Below are positions 1 to 8,096 of a DNA stretch of 25,132 nt, piece by piece (the first letter of the stretch is position 1; each line of letters begins with the position of its first letter). Origin of the DNA: Eubacteriales bacterium (GTDB lineage Bacteria > Bacillota > Clostridia > Peptostreptococcales > Anaerovoracaceae). The position numbers and the translations under genes are program-made. Under the pieces are notes generated by a model. It was given only the letters and a program-made list of their open reading frames with translations. It made no database searches and was not told the DNA's origin. The stretch covers positions 1 through 25,132 of the forward strand of contig JAQXNW010000109.1 in assembly GCA_029098205.1 (NCBI GenBank), given 5' to 3'.

Positions 1-1409
1 ACGCGGAAATCATCCAGAGTGCGCTGCAGAATCGCTGCTTTCGACTGAAGCTCACTCATATCCCTATTCCCGCTTCGAACCACCGGACGGTCTAAAAGGC
101 TGATATCCGGAAGCTTATAATCCTTCGCTTCCGAAGACGCCGACAAAGCGGCATCGGCTTCTTTCGTTGTACTTTCCACGATTTTTTCATCAAGAACCGG
201 TTTTTTCACGCGGAATGCTTTCGGCGGCTCAGCCTCTCCAGAAGAACTGCCGGGATAGCTGCTCTCTCCGGAGTCAGATCCACCGCGTTCACTCCTGGGA
301 TTAGAAGCATAAAGATCGCTCGGCATACTTCCGCCGGATTTCGGACGTCCGTCCGTTAATCCATACCCTTCTTTCGGCGGAACAGACGGATCCAAGCCGG
401 TGCCGGAAGAAGAATTCTTTCTGCCTTCCAGTCCGAATCCTTCCTTCGCCTGATCCGGCTCTTCAAATCCATGACCGCCCTTCGTCCTGGTTTCTGCGAA
501 TGGATCCGACTGACTCAGAAAATCTGCGGCATTGCTTTTCTTAGGCTCCTTTCGGAGAAAATTGGCAAGGAAATTAGAAGGAGCTGCGATTTCTTTCTCT
601 TCAGTGACAGGAGCATTCTGAATTGGAGGAGCCAATTCAGAAGCAAGGGACTGCAGGGGCTTCTTTGCTTCGGATTTCCTTCGATCCGCATCGGATTCCA
701 AAAACGCCCTCTGTGTCTCTTCTGCGTCACTCTGCGCCTTTACAAAAGCAGCTTCTTCCTTCTTTTTCAGCCTGTTTTCCCACCAGCGCTGCCAGGGAGT
801 ATAGAGCATTGCAACCAGAGAAATCAGCGCGGCGGTTCCGGAAAAAATATATAATCCGGTTTTTCCAAAGAACTTCACGATGACCATTCCGAAGAACATG
901 CCGAAAAATCCGCCGTCTTTCAATTGTTTGCCGTTTTCATAGAAAATACCGATATCTGAAATCGTTTTTCCGCTGTCAATGAACCGGCCGGAGTTAAGGA
1001 GACAAAGCAGGAGCAGCAGAATGAATGAAAGAACCAGCGTTCTTTTACTGAAGCGGGCAGCTCTGACAATCAGCAATATCCCGATTACAATTAAGTACCA
1101 TGGAAGAAGGAGTCCGATTAAACCGAAGATTCCCTTTAGAAAAAGCCCGAGCTGAGCGCCGAATTTACCGCCAAGGCTGCTGAACTGAACCGAGAAGAAC
1201 AAGAATGCGCCGACGGCAACGTAAATAAGCCCCCAGATGATTTCCATCATCCGACGGCGGCTTTCCCGTTCGCTTTGAATCCTGCGGATTTCTTCCGATG
1301 CGGTTTCCTTCCCGGATGCTTTCTTCTTAGTACGGGAGGATGCCGCTTTCGCAGTGTTCTTCTTGCCCTGCTTCTTATTCTTTCGATTTGATGCCGTAGA
1401 CCCTGCCAA
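1..1409 (-). CDS. ftsK: FtsK/SpoIIIE-type DNA translocase, N-terminal part (truncated by window edge)
   Basis: Membrane-anchored motor protein that pumps chromosomal DNA through the division or sporulation septum. About 469 codons are in the window and the C-terminal end runs off the left edge. Seen: a lysine-rich N-terminus, then about four hydrophobic segments between roughly residues 55 and 215, then a long Ser/Pro/Gly/Glu-rich linker, then the family-typical DYKLPDISLL motif and ELQSKAAILQRTLDDF just before the cut. These last motifs sit immediately before the motor domain in FtsK proteins, so Walker A and the gamma domain should lie outside the window. The start chosen is TTG at 1407-1409, with AAGGGAG about 6 nt upstream; the next ATG codons would remove the basic N-terminus. 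The linker carries two related stretches, KEGFGL and KEGYGL. It could equally be called spoIIIE; the part seen does not separate the two. Confidence 0.9.
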   Translation of the reverse strand, partial: MAGSTASNRKNKKQGKKNTAKAASSRTKKKASGKETASEEIRRIQSERESRRRMMEIIWGLIYVAVGAFLFFSVQFSSLGGKFGAQLGLFLKGIFGLIGLLLPWYLIVIGILLIVRAARFSKRTLVLSFILLLLLCLLNSGRFIDSGKTISDIGIFYENGKQLKDGGFFGMFFGMVIVKFFGKTGLYIFSGTAALISLVAMLYTPWQRWWENRLKKKEEAAFVKAQSDAEETQRAFLESDADRRKSEAKKPLQSLASELAPPIQNAPVTEEKEIAAPSNFLANFLRKEPKKSNAADFLSQSDPFAETRTKGGHGFEEPDQAKEGFGLEGRKNSSSGTGLDPSVPPKEGYGLTDGRPKSGGSMPSDLYASNPRSERGGSDSGESSYPGSSSGEAEPPKAFRVKKPVLDEKIVESTTKEADAALSASSEAKDYKLPDISLLDRPVVRSGNRDMSELQSKAAILQRTLDDFR

Positions 1410-1429
1410 AATCTGCTCCCTTAACGAAG

Positions 1430-1460
1430 GTAAGCCGAACTTTTGATAAAGCCGGCTTAC
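1430..1460 (-). repeat. Inverted repeat between asd and ftsK
   Basis: Perfect 8-bp arms, GTAAGCCG at 1430-1437 and CGGCTTAC at 1453-1460, separated by 15 nt. It lies in the 99-bp gap after asd and just ahead of the ftsK ribosome binding site. No T-run follows it on either strand, so it is not a convincing intrinsic terminator. It may be an mRNA hairpin or a weak attenuator. No clear ftsK promoter was seen, so readthrough from asd is possible. Confidence 0.4.
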
Positions 1461-1508
1461 TGAAAAATGATTATAGATGAACTTTAATGTCCGCGTCCGA
1501 AAGCATTG

Positions 1509-2603
1509 CTATTTCAAAGTGATATATTCTTTCTCCACAAGCGCTTCCGCGGAAAGAACCGCACCGCCTGCTGCGCCGCGAACTGTATTATGCGCCAAAC
1601 CAACAAATTTCCAGTCAAAAATCGTATCCGGACGAAGTCTTCCCATGGTTACGCCGAATCCATTCTCATAATAAACGTCAAGGCGTACCTGCGGACGATC
1701 CGGTTCTTCCAGATATTTTATAAACTGCTTCGGTGCGCTCGGAAGTCCTGCTTTCTGCGGGAATCCCTCAAAGCTTTCGACAGCGTCGATCAGTTTCTCT
1801 TTCGTCGGATTTTCTTCGAAATCAACGAAAACAGAGGCGGTATGTCCTTCCAGAACAGGAACTCGGATGCACTGGCTTGTAATCAGCGGTGCGTCCGCTT
1901 TCACAATTTCGCCGTTCTCGATATGACCGAAAATCCGAAGCGGCTCCTGTTCGCTCTTCTCTTCTTCTCCGCCGATATACGGGATAATATTTCCAACCAT
2001 TTCCGGCCAGTCTTCAAATGTCTTGCCAGCGCCGGAGATCGCCTGGTATGTCGAAACAAGAACCTTCGTAGGCTTAAACTTCTTCCACGCCGCAAGCTCC
2101 GGAACATAGCACTGAATGGAGCAGTTCGGCTTCACCGCGATAAAGCCATTCTTCGTTCCAAGTCTCTTTCTCTGATATTTTATTACTTCATAATGATCGT
2201 CATTGATTTCCGGTACGACCATCGGGACATCCGGCGTCCAGCGATGAGCGCTGTTATTGGAAACAACCGGTGTTTCCGTTTTCGCGTACTCCTCTTCAAT
2301 CGCGCGGATTTCTTCTTTCGTCATATTCACCGCGCTGAAAACGAAGTCCACATCTTTCGAAACATTTTCAACATCCGCTACATCCTTCACGATGATGTTT
2401 TTTACACCTTCCGGCATCGGAGTCTGCAGCTTCCAGCGTCCTTCCATCGTTTCAGAGTACGTTTTACCAGCGCTGCGCTTACTAGCCGCAATTGTCGTCA
2501 CTTCGAACCAAGGGTGATTTTCCAGCAACGCGATGAAACGCTGTCCAACCATACCGGTTCCGCCAAGAATTCCAACGCGGAATTTTCTTTCAAATTGCTT
2601 CAT
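1509..2603 (-). CDS. asd: Aspartate-semialdehyde dehydrogenase (archaeal/fungal-type family)
   Basis: Cytoplasmic NADP-dependent enzyme that reduces L-4-aspartyl phosphate to aspartate semialdehyde. This is the branch point to lysine/diaminopimelate, threonine and methionine. At 364 aa it has an N-terminal Rossmann motif GGTGMVGQ (residues 14-21), the catalytic cysteine in KPNCSIQC (Cys161), and RVPVLEGH (247-254) carrying the substrate-binding Arg and the catalytic His. The PNCS context and the length fit the archaeal/fungal subfamily rather than the E. coli-type enzyme. The start ATG has AGAGGA upstream. It appears monocistronic, with its own promoter at 2652-2680. No lysine-riboswitch-like leader is present: the untranslated leader is only about 40 nt. 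Stop is TAG. Confidence 0.95.
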   Translation of the reverse strand: MKQFERKFRVGILGGTGMVGQRFIALLENHPWFEVTTIAASKRSAGKTYSETMEGRWKLQTPMPEGVKNIIVKDVADVENVSKDVDFVFSAVNMTKEEIRAIEEEYAKTETPVVSNNSAHRWTPDVPMVVPEINDDHYEVIKYQRKRLGTKNGFIAVKPNCSIQCYVPELAAWKKFKPTKVLVSTYQAISGAGKTFEDWPEMVGNIIPYIGGEEEKSEQEPLRIFGHIENGEIVKADAPLITSQCIRVPVLEGHTASVFVDFEENPTKEKLIDAVESFEGFPQKAGLPSAPKQFIKYLEEPDRPQVRLDVYYENGFGVTMGRLRPDTIFDWKFVGLAHNTVRGAAGGAVLSAEALVEKEYITLK

Positions 2604-2651
2604 TTCAAAATCCTCTTTTAAACGATCTAAACAATCTCAAACTTTCGTTTC

Positions 2652-2680
2652 ATTCTATCATTTCATGCATGTCTTTTCAA
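2652..2680 (-). promoter_or_regulatory. Sigma-A-type promoter for asd
   Basis: On the minus strand TTGAAA (2675-2680) and TAGAAT (2652-2657) are separated by exactly 17 bp and lie about 50 bp upstream of the asd start. Both hexamers match the consensus at four or five of six positions. Confidence 0.7.
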
Positions 2681-2770
2681 GGAAACCATGAAATCCAAGT
2701 ACGATTCAGAAAAACAGCTCCCGCCTATGTCTTGATTCTCCGCTTCGATAGGAGGTGTCTGGATTTAAAT

Positions 2771-2803
2771 AATAAAAAAACAGACTCGAAAAAACGAGCC
2801 TGT
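2771..2803 (-). terminator. Intrinsic terminator after rpmF
   Basis: On the minus strand CAGGCTCG (2802-2795), a T-rich 6-nt loop and CGAGTCTG (2788-2781) form an 8-bp stem with one G-U pair. A run of seven T follows, then ATTATT. The A-rich 5' flank means it could also act weakly on the other strand. Confidence 0.85.
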
Positions 2804-2826
2804 TTCTTCATCCATTTATTGATTCC

Positions 2827-3009
2827 CTATGCATCTTCCCGCAGGATGTTCTTTCCGTCATAGTAATTGCAATTCGGGCAAACTCTGTGCGGAAGTTTCG
2901 GCTGATGACATCTCGGACAGATAGAAACGCCAGGAACCGTCATTTTCATATTCGGGGATCTTCTCTTGTCTCTTCTTGCCGAAGAAGTTCTTCTCTTTGG
3001 AACTGCCAT
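2827..3009 (-). CDS. rpmF: 50S ribosomal protein bL32, zinc-binding form
   Basis: 60-residue large-subunit ribosomal protein. It has the typical MAVPKRRTS start and basic N-terminus, then a zinc ribbon with two CxxC pairs, Cys31/Cys34 and Cys44/Cys47, making it the C+ type. The SD GGAGG lies about 7 nt before the ATG. It follows tmcAL as in Bacillus, but the DUF177 gene (ylbN/yceD) that usually precedes rpmF is missing; only 146 bp separate tmcAL and rpmF. It has its own promoter and terminator, so it can be transcribed alone. Confidence 0.97.
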   Translation of the reverse strand: MAVPKRRTSSARRDKRRSPNMKMTVPGVSICPRCHQPKLPHRVCPNCNYYDGKNILREDA

Positions 3010-3061
3010 TGTCTGTACCTCCTTCCACGTAATTAAAATTCAAATTTCGTCAACAGCAAAT

Positions 3062-3090
3062 ATTTTACGCACATTTAAGGTGTGTGTCAA
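3062..3090 (-). promoter_or_regulatory. Sigma-A-type promoter for rpmF
   Basis: On the minus strand a perfect -35 TTGACA (3085-3090), a 17-bp spacer and TAAAAT (3062-3067) give one of the best consensus promoters in the window. The predicted leader is about 45 nt. The promoter sits in the gap between tmcAL and rpmF. Confidence 0.85.
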
Positions 3091-3155
3091 TAGGTAAAAT
3101 GCTTTATTTTTTAGATATCGCACCCCAGCGCTTCGTATCTCCAGTGCGCACAAGG

Positions 3156-4262
3156 CTACACAAGAACAGGGCTGCATACAAAATCATCATTTATATATGC
3201 ATCCTCTTCAAAAAAAAGACTGTAATACTTCTGCGCAAGACGATCTATTTCAAAAACGCGCTGAAGCTCCGGATATCTTTTCAAATCTCGCGGCAGTTTT
3301 CCAAGAAACGGAGCCGTCATCCGATCCTTCTTCTTTGCGTTTCGAAGAAGAAGAGCCCCTTTCTGATTCAGCGCCAGAGGCCGTATATATACATGGGTTC
3401 GCTTCGCTTCATCAAGCTGAATTCCAAGAAGAACGGAGATAATCATCCGCGAAATATGAGCTCTGGTATACGCTTTTGTCTTTAACGCCGCCATTAAATC
3501 TTCTAACGAATCCGCACCGGATATTTCTTCGAAAAGCTTCCTGCCGAGGCCGCCCTGCGTTCCCTGAATCCGCAAAAGCTCCTCTTCTTTCATCCGGAGG
3601 AGAATTCCCTTTAGCACCAGGAAAAAGCGTTCCTGTACGCGCTCAAAGCGGTCCGGATGTGCTTCGATCCATTTTCTTCTTTCAGCCGAAGCAGATTCGA
3701 TATATCCATGATCGCTGCGAAGCACCGTTACAGGCTTCATACTCCTTATATTTTGAAGATACTTGACGCCAAGAAGATTATTCGGCTCTCGGAGAACAGA
3801 AACCGGAAAATCCGGATCAAGCTCCAAAACAGCCCGTTCCTGCGAAGATGGATATGATATCTTCCGGTAATGAAAACCAAGCTCTCGAATCTCCTCTTTA
3901 TTTTCATTTAAAAAAAAGGAGACGCGCTTAAGCTCTGCGATATCTCCGGATTCCGATCCGAAGGCAAGGAAATCTGCCATTCCGGACTGTTCTAATATTT
4001 CTATGCTTCCGCGCGCGAATTCATCTGCGCTGCTTACAGCAAAAATCTGGGGAAGCTCTAAAACAAGATCAACGCCGGAGCGGACAGCAGCTTCTGCCCG
4101 TTTCCATTTAGAAAACAAAGCAGGCTCCCCGCGCTGCGTAAAATTCCCGCTCATCACAGCCAGTACAGTATCCGCGCCCGTGATCTCCTTCGCCTTCTCA
4201 ATCAGATACCGATGTCCATTATGAAAAGGATTAAATTCCGCGACAATTCCAACGGCAGTCAA
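3156..4262 (-). CDS. tmcAL: tRNA(Met) cytidine acetate ligase TmcAL (YlbM family)
   Basis: The family uses ATP and acetate to make N4-acetylcytidine at the wobble base of elongator tRNA-Met, in the cytoplasm. Seen: a nucleotidyltransferase-type N-terminus with NPFHNGH (residues 11-17), then SGNFTQRGEP and a GVDLVLELP stretch, as in Bacillus YlbM. At 368 aa it is slightly shorter than the usual 390-415. The start chosen is TTG at 4260-4262: GAGGAG lies 7 nt upstream and the protein then begins (M)TAVGIVAEFNP, matching the family N-terminus. An upstream in-frame ATG at 4290-4292 has no SD and overlaps the preceding gene by 29 bp. The SD lies inside the last codons of that gene and only 1 nt separates its stop from the TTG, so the two are translationally coupled. 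Confidence 0.92.
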   Translation of the reverse strand: MTAVGIVAEFNPFHNGHRYLIEKAKEITGADTVLAVMSGNFTQRGEPALFSKWKRAEAAVRSGVDLVLELPQIFAVSSADEFARGSIEILEQSGMADFLAFGSESGDIAELKRVSFFLNENKEEIRELGFHYRKISYPSSQERAVLELDPDFPVSVLREPNNLLGVKYLQNIRSMKPVTVLRSDHGYIESASAERRKWIEAHPDRFERVQERFFLVLKGILLRMKEEELLRIQGTQGGLGRKLFEEISGADSLEDLMAALKTKAYTRAHISRMIISVLLGIQLDEAKRTHVYIRPLALNQKGALLLRNAKKKDRMTAPFLGKLPRDLKRYPELQRVFEIDRLAQKYYSLFFEEDAYINDDFVCSPVLV

Positions 4263-4263
4263 A

Positions 4264-4833
4264 TTAGGACTCCTCAGACGGCTGTTCGTCATTTTTCTGA
4301 TAGATCCACTCTTCTCCGTTCTGCGTACGCTCCGCCAAATTTTTTATCTCATCTCGATTTTTCTCGAGCTGCTGCTGTACGCCTTCAAACGTATTCTCAA
4401 GAGTATTGAACATCTGGCCGATATACTGCTCGTTCATCTCCTGCATTCTGCCTTGAAGATCATAAAGTATCTTATCCAGATAGTCGTACGTACGCATTTT
4501 CAAAACCTTCGCGTACTGATCCGCCGCTTCATTGATAGCATCGGCATGCTTTCTGGCTTTCAACGTAATATCATTATTGTCAACCATGAAATCGGCCTGC
4601 TTTTTTGCCTCCATGATCAGCTTTTTATATTCCGTTTTCGCGTCGTCCAGGATTCGTTCTTTCTCGTCCTTCAGCCAGCGTGCCTGTTTTACATCATCCG
4701 GAAGTGCGCTGCGGATTTCATCGATAATCTCCCGCGCTTCCTGTTTGTCAATCATAACCTTCCCTGTCAAAGGCACAGGGGATGCTTTATCCAGAATGTC
4801 ATCGAGCTCGTCCAGCAATTCCAGAACCGTCAT
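4264..4833 (-). CDS. Conserved-position coiled-coil protein of unknown function
   Basis: 189 aa, acidic, almost entirely predicted helix, with long heptad-like stretches (about residues 28-130 and 145-175) rich in Lys, Glu, Asp and Gln. There is no signal peptide or membrane segment, so it should be cytoplasmic. The middle part (EKERILDDAKTEYKKL) resembles the stalk-like helices of V-ATPase subunit E or DivIVA-like proteins, but I see no diagnostic motif and do not assign a function. The SD TAGGAG lies 6 nt before the ATG. It sits between coaD (50-bp gap) and tmcAL (coupled), where Bacillus has ylbJKL. Base composition looks like its neighbours. Confidence 0.85.
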   Translation of the reverse strand: MTVLELLDELDDILDKASPVPLTGKVMIDKQEAREIIDEIRSALPDDVKQARWLKDEKERILDDAKTEYKKLIMEAKKQADFMVDNNDITLKARKHADAINEAADQYAKVLKMRTYDYLDKILYDLQGRMQEMNEQYIGQMFNTLENTFEGVQQQLEKNRDEIKNLAERTQNGEEWIYQKNDEQPSEES

Positions 4834-4883
4834 ATTTTTCTCCTATCTAATCGCCATGAGAACCGAAAAACGCATTTGCACAA

Positions 4884-5372
4884 TTACCGCTTAATTCCGT
4901 ATTTCTCTTCCATCTTGGCCAAAATATAATCCGGAACCAGTCCTCTTGCGTCACCGCCCAGCGAAACAACCTCTTTCACCATGGTTGAGCTGATAAAGGA
5001 ATACTTCGGATCCGTCATCAAAAAAACAGACTCCGTGTTTGACTTAAAAAGGCGGTCGTTCATCTGAGCCATCGGAATCTCATACTCAAAATCCTTCGTG
5101 GAGCGGATTCCGCGCACAACGATGTCGAATCCATGTTCATTCACATAATCCGCAAGCAGTCCCTGAAAACAGTCAACCGTTACGTTCGGAAAATCTTTCG
5201 TAACCTCCCGAATCTGCGAAGCACGTTCTTCTTTCGTAAAAAGCCCCTGTTTCTGAGGATTGATGATAACCCCTACGACCAATTCATCAAACAGGGATGC
5301 TGCTCTTCGAATAATATCTAAATGTCCATTCGTCATTGGATCAAAGGATCCAGTATACAATGCCCTAATCAT
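4884..5372 (-). CDS. coaD: Phosphopantetheine adenylyltransferase
   Basis: Catalyses the penultimate step of coenzyme A synthesis: 4'-phosphopantetheine plus ATP gives dephospho-CoA. At 162 aa it is the normal family length. Seen: TGSFDPMTNGH at residues 7-17 (the (H/T)xGH nucleotide-binding motif), VVRGIRSTKDFEYE in the middle, and YSFISSTMVKEV (ISST motif) near the C-terminus. The start is ATG at 5370-5372, giving the canonical MIRALYTGSFDP N-terminus. The reading frame stays open for 44 more codons upstream, but that extension overlaps rsmD and lacks family similarity. AGGA lies 8 nt upstream. It is 37 bp downstream of rsmD, the same pair as ylbH-ylbI in Bacillus. Confidence 0.96.
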   Translation of the reverse strand: MIRALYTGSFDPMTNGHLDIIRRAASLFDELVVGVIINPQKQGLFTKEERASQIREVTKDFPNVTVDCFQGLLADYVNEHGFDIVVRGIRSTKDFEYEIPMAQMNDRLFKSNTESVFLMTDPKYSFISSTMVKEVVSLGGDARGLVPDYILAKMEEKYGIKR

Positions 5373-5409
5373 ATTCAATGTCCTGAATTTCAGCATCCAT
5401 TTTATTCGT

Positions 5410-6009
5410 CTATTCGTCACAGGCTGATTCGGAATCAGTCTGTTCCTCTGTACTTTCTGCAGGATCGGCCGTCCACCTGTAAAGATCAACCGATGTCTTT
5501 CCATACTTCCGGCTCTTCACTCTTGAAAAACGCCCCAGAATTTCCGGAAGATGTTCTCTCGTTTCGTGTTCTGCTAATATTATACCGTCGGGGGCCAATA
5601 AATCAAGCGCGTCAATTTCTCCCAGGCAATTTTCATAAAGCCCCGCCTGGTACGGCGGATCCAGGAAAAAAATATCGACTTTTTCCGGTATGCGCTTCAA
5701 TACCTTATGATAATCGCCAAAGAATACAGCCGCGTCTTCTTCCGCCTTGCAATGCGCGAGATTCCGTTTTACAATCCCGATCGCTTCACGGGAACGATCC
5801 CCGAAGTAACAGCGGCGTGCTCCTCTGGACAAAGCCTCGATCCCGAGCGCGCCGGTACCGGCAAAAAGGTCGCAGCATACAGCTTCATCCGTCACCTGCA
5901 TAAGAATGTTAAAGATCGCTTCCCGTACTTTGTCCGAAGTCGGCCTGATTTCATATCCCTCCGGGGTTTCCAGCTTTCTTCCCCGATATTTTCCAGTAAT
6001 CACTCGCAT
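5410..6009 (-). CDS. rsmD: 16S rRNA (guanine(966)-N2)-methyltransferase RsmD
   Basis: SAM-dependent enzyme that methylates G966 of 16S rRNA during 30S assembly. 199 aa. Seen: MRVITGKYRGRKL at the N-terminus, RPTSDKVREAIFNIL (family signature), the SAM-binding motif DLFAGTGALGIEALSRGA (about 47-64) and the catalytic DPPY (motif IV, about 117-120). The last 20 or so residues (ESTEEQTDSES) are an acidic tail not needed for the fold. The SD GAGGAAA lies about 6 nt upstream. It follows recG by 26 bp and precedes coaD by 37 bp, so it is probably in one transcript. Confidence 0.95.
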   Translation of the reverse strand: MRVITGKYRGRKLETPEGYEIRPTSDKVREAIFNILMQVTDEAVCCDLFAGTGALGIEALSRGARRCYFGDRSREAIGIVKRNLAHCKAEEDAAVFFGDYHKVLKRIPEKVDIFFLDPPYQAGLYENCLGEIDALDLLAPDGIILAEHETREHLPEILGRFSRVKSRKYGKTSVDLYRWTADPAESTEEQTDSESACDE

Positions 6010-6035
6010 AAGTTTTTCCTCGCATTTAATAATGA

Positions 6036-8096
6036 TTAATCCAGCTTTATATCCCCATGAAATAGCTCGCGGACTCTCCGTCTCAGAAATGCATGACCGG
6101 ATTCCTGAAGCAGAGGATCGCGCTCAAGAACCGCGGCCGCAGCTTCTTTCGCAGAGCGGACTATTTCCGGATTCTGCTGTATTTCCGAAAAAATATTTTC
6201 CGGAAGACCATGCTGTCTGGTCCCGAATATTTCACCCGGTCCCCGAAGCCGAAGATCCGCTTCGGCAATCGCAAATCCGTCCGAAGACGATTTTAATGTT
6301 TTTGCGCGGGCAACCGCCTGCTCTTCTGCTGAATGCAACATTAACAGACAGTATGACTGCGCATCGCCTCTTCCGACGCGTCCGCGAAGCTGATGCATCT
6401 GCGAAAGACCGAACCTTTCACAATTTTCTATGACCATAACCGTTGCGTTCGGCACATCGATTCCGACTTCGATCACCACCGTAGAAACCAGCAGGTCAAT
6501 CTCCCCCGCAGCAAAGCGTTCCATGATCTGATCTTTTTCATCCTGCTTCATCGAACCGTATAGAACAGCCGTTCGAAATTCAGGAAATCGTTCTTTTATT
6601 TCGTCATATTCCTCTTCCGCGGATTTCGCATCGATCGATTCTGATTCCTCAATGAGAGGGCAGACAATATAGATCTGATGTCCTTCCTGCATCTGCTTAC
6701 GAAGGAATCCCATTGCGCCTTCCCGTTTTCTCGGAGTTACAATATAAGTGAGAATCGTTTTTCTTCCGGCCGGCATTGAATCGATCACAGAAATATCCAG
6801 ATCCCCATACAGAACAACAGCCAAAGTTCTTGGAATCGGCGTTGCCGTCATGACCATAACATTCGGATTCCGGCCTTTTTCGCGAAGCGTGCGCCGCTGC
6901 GAAACTCCAAATCGATGCTGCTCATCCGTAATCACTAATCCAAGATTATGAAAAACGACATCCGGCTGAAGAACCGCATGTGTGCCGACGATCAGATCTG
7001 TTTCACCGGTTTTAAGACGTTCCAGAACCGAGTCCCGTTCTTTTTTATTAAGATTTCCGGTGAGGAGATCCATATGAAATCCAAAACGGGAGAAATCGTT
7101 CCGGAGAGTTTTAAAATGCTGCTTCGCGAGAAGTTCCGTCGGCGCCATAAACACAGACTGACAGCCGGATTCTGCCGCACAGTATATTGCGGTTTCTGCC
7201 AGAATCGTTTTCCCGGAACCGACATCTCCCTGGATGAGGCGGTTCATTGCCCGGTTTGAATCCAAATCGCCGGCAATCTCTTTCCATGCATGTTCCTGTC
7301 CGGATGTAAAAGAAAACGGCAGTCCAGATCGAAATATCTCTGAAGATTCGGTCCGAATACGGATTCCATCTTCCCCTTCCCGATTTGACCGAAGAAGAAG
7401 AACTGCTGTTTCCAAAGTAAGAAGCTGCTCAAAAATCAGTCTTTTTCTTGCTTCCTCTGTTTCGACGAGAGCAGAAGGACTGTGAATTTTCCGCACAACC
7501 TCCCGTGCCGGCATTAAATGGTATTGGTCCAGAATTTCTTCAGGAAGCCATTCTTTCGGATCTGGTACGATTTCAAGCGCCCTCTGCGTAAGCGAACGGA
7601 TTTCTTTTTCGGAGATTCCGGGAATCTGCTTATATACAGGTACAAATCCCCGAAGGTCATTTTTATCTCCGGGGATATGAAATTCAGGATGAATCATCTG
7701 CAGTTTTCCACGGTTCTCGGAAATTTTTCCATAGAAGATATATGTTTTTCCGACATGAAAATACTGACTAATATAACTTCCCTGAAAGAATACAACTTCG
7801 ATATTTCCGCTTCCGTCGCCTAAAAGAAGCGTCAGCGGAGATTTTCCTCCATACCGGTATCCGCTGTATCTTCTGGAAAGAACATCCGCTTCCAGTAAAA
7901 CTGCATCACCAGGCCTGCATTCCCCAATGGGCGTGACATGCGTCCGATCTTCATAACGAACCGGATAATTCCGAAGCAGATCACCCATCGTCAGGATGCC
8001 ATGCCTTCGGAACACTTCCGTTTTTTTAGGCCCTACACCCGGAAGATCCGAAACCGGCCGATTCTCCGGATCCTTTTCGTTTTTTCCGTCAGTCAT
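6036..8096 (-). CDS. recG: ATP-dependent DNA helicase RecG
   Basis: Double-stranded DNA translocase that remodels stalled replication forks and Holliday junctions. 686 aa, full length. Seen: an N-terminal HhH-like segment (LPGVGPKKTEVFRRHGI, about 18-34), an OB-fold wedge domain (about 60-150), Walker A GDVGSGKT (290-297), the DEQHRFG box (391-397), motif III TATPIPRT, and the C-terminal RecA-like domain with QLRGRVGRG and the FGTRQHGLP stretch. The start ATG overlaps the stop of the upstream Asp23-like gene by 8 nt (ATGACTGA). There is only a weak SD, so reinitiation after the upstream gene is likely. In Bacillus the DAK-domain gene yloV and sdaAB/sdaAA lie between these two genes; here they are absent. 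Confidence 0.97.
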   Translation of the reverse strand: MTDGKNEKDPENRPVSDLPGVGPKKTEVFRRHGILTMGDLLRNYPVRYEDRTHVTPIGECRPGDAVLLEADVLSRRYSGYRYGGKSPLTLLLGDGSGNIEVVFFQGSYISQYFHVGKTYIFYGKISENRGKLQMIHPEFHIPGDKNDLRGFVPVYKQIPGISEKEIRSLTQRALEIVPDPKEWLPEEILDQYHLMPAREVVRKIHSPSALVETEEARKRLIFEQLLTLETAVLLLRSNREGEDGIRIRTESSEIFRSGLPFSFTSGQEHAWKEIAGDLDSNRAMNRLIQGDVGSGKTILAETAIYCAAESGCQSVFMAPTELLAKQHFKTLRNDFSRFGFHMDLLTGNLNKKERDSVLERLKTGETDLIVGTHAVLQPDVVFHNLGLVITDEQHRFGVSQRRTLREKGRNPNVMVMTATPIPRTLAVVLYGDLDISVIDSMPAGRKTILTYIVTPRKREGAMGFLRKQMQEGHQIYIVCPLIEESESIDAKSAEEEYDEIKERFPEFRTAVLYGSMKQDEKDQIMERFAAGEIDLLVSTVVIEVGIDVPNATVMVIENCERFGLSQMHQLRGRVGRGDAQSYCLLMLHSAEEQAVARAKTLKSSSDGFAIAEADLRLRGPGEIFGTRQHGLPENIFSEIQQNPEIVRSAKEAAAAVLERDPLLQESGHAFLRRRVRELFHGDIKLD

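Noticed and set aside
1506..2621. Long open frame (371 codons) on the plus strand opposite asd
   Set aside because: It lies wholly antisense to a complete, well-conserved enzyme, has no good SD and gives an Arg/Phe-rich sequence typical of a codon-usage shadow. The same applies to long antisense frames over pstS (17451-18401) and htpG (22310-23290).
2604..2651. Lysine riboswitch ahead of asd
   Set aside because: The leader from the predicted start site is only about 40 nt, far too short for an L-box.
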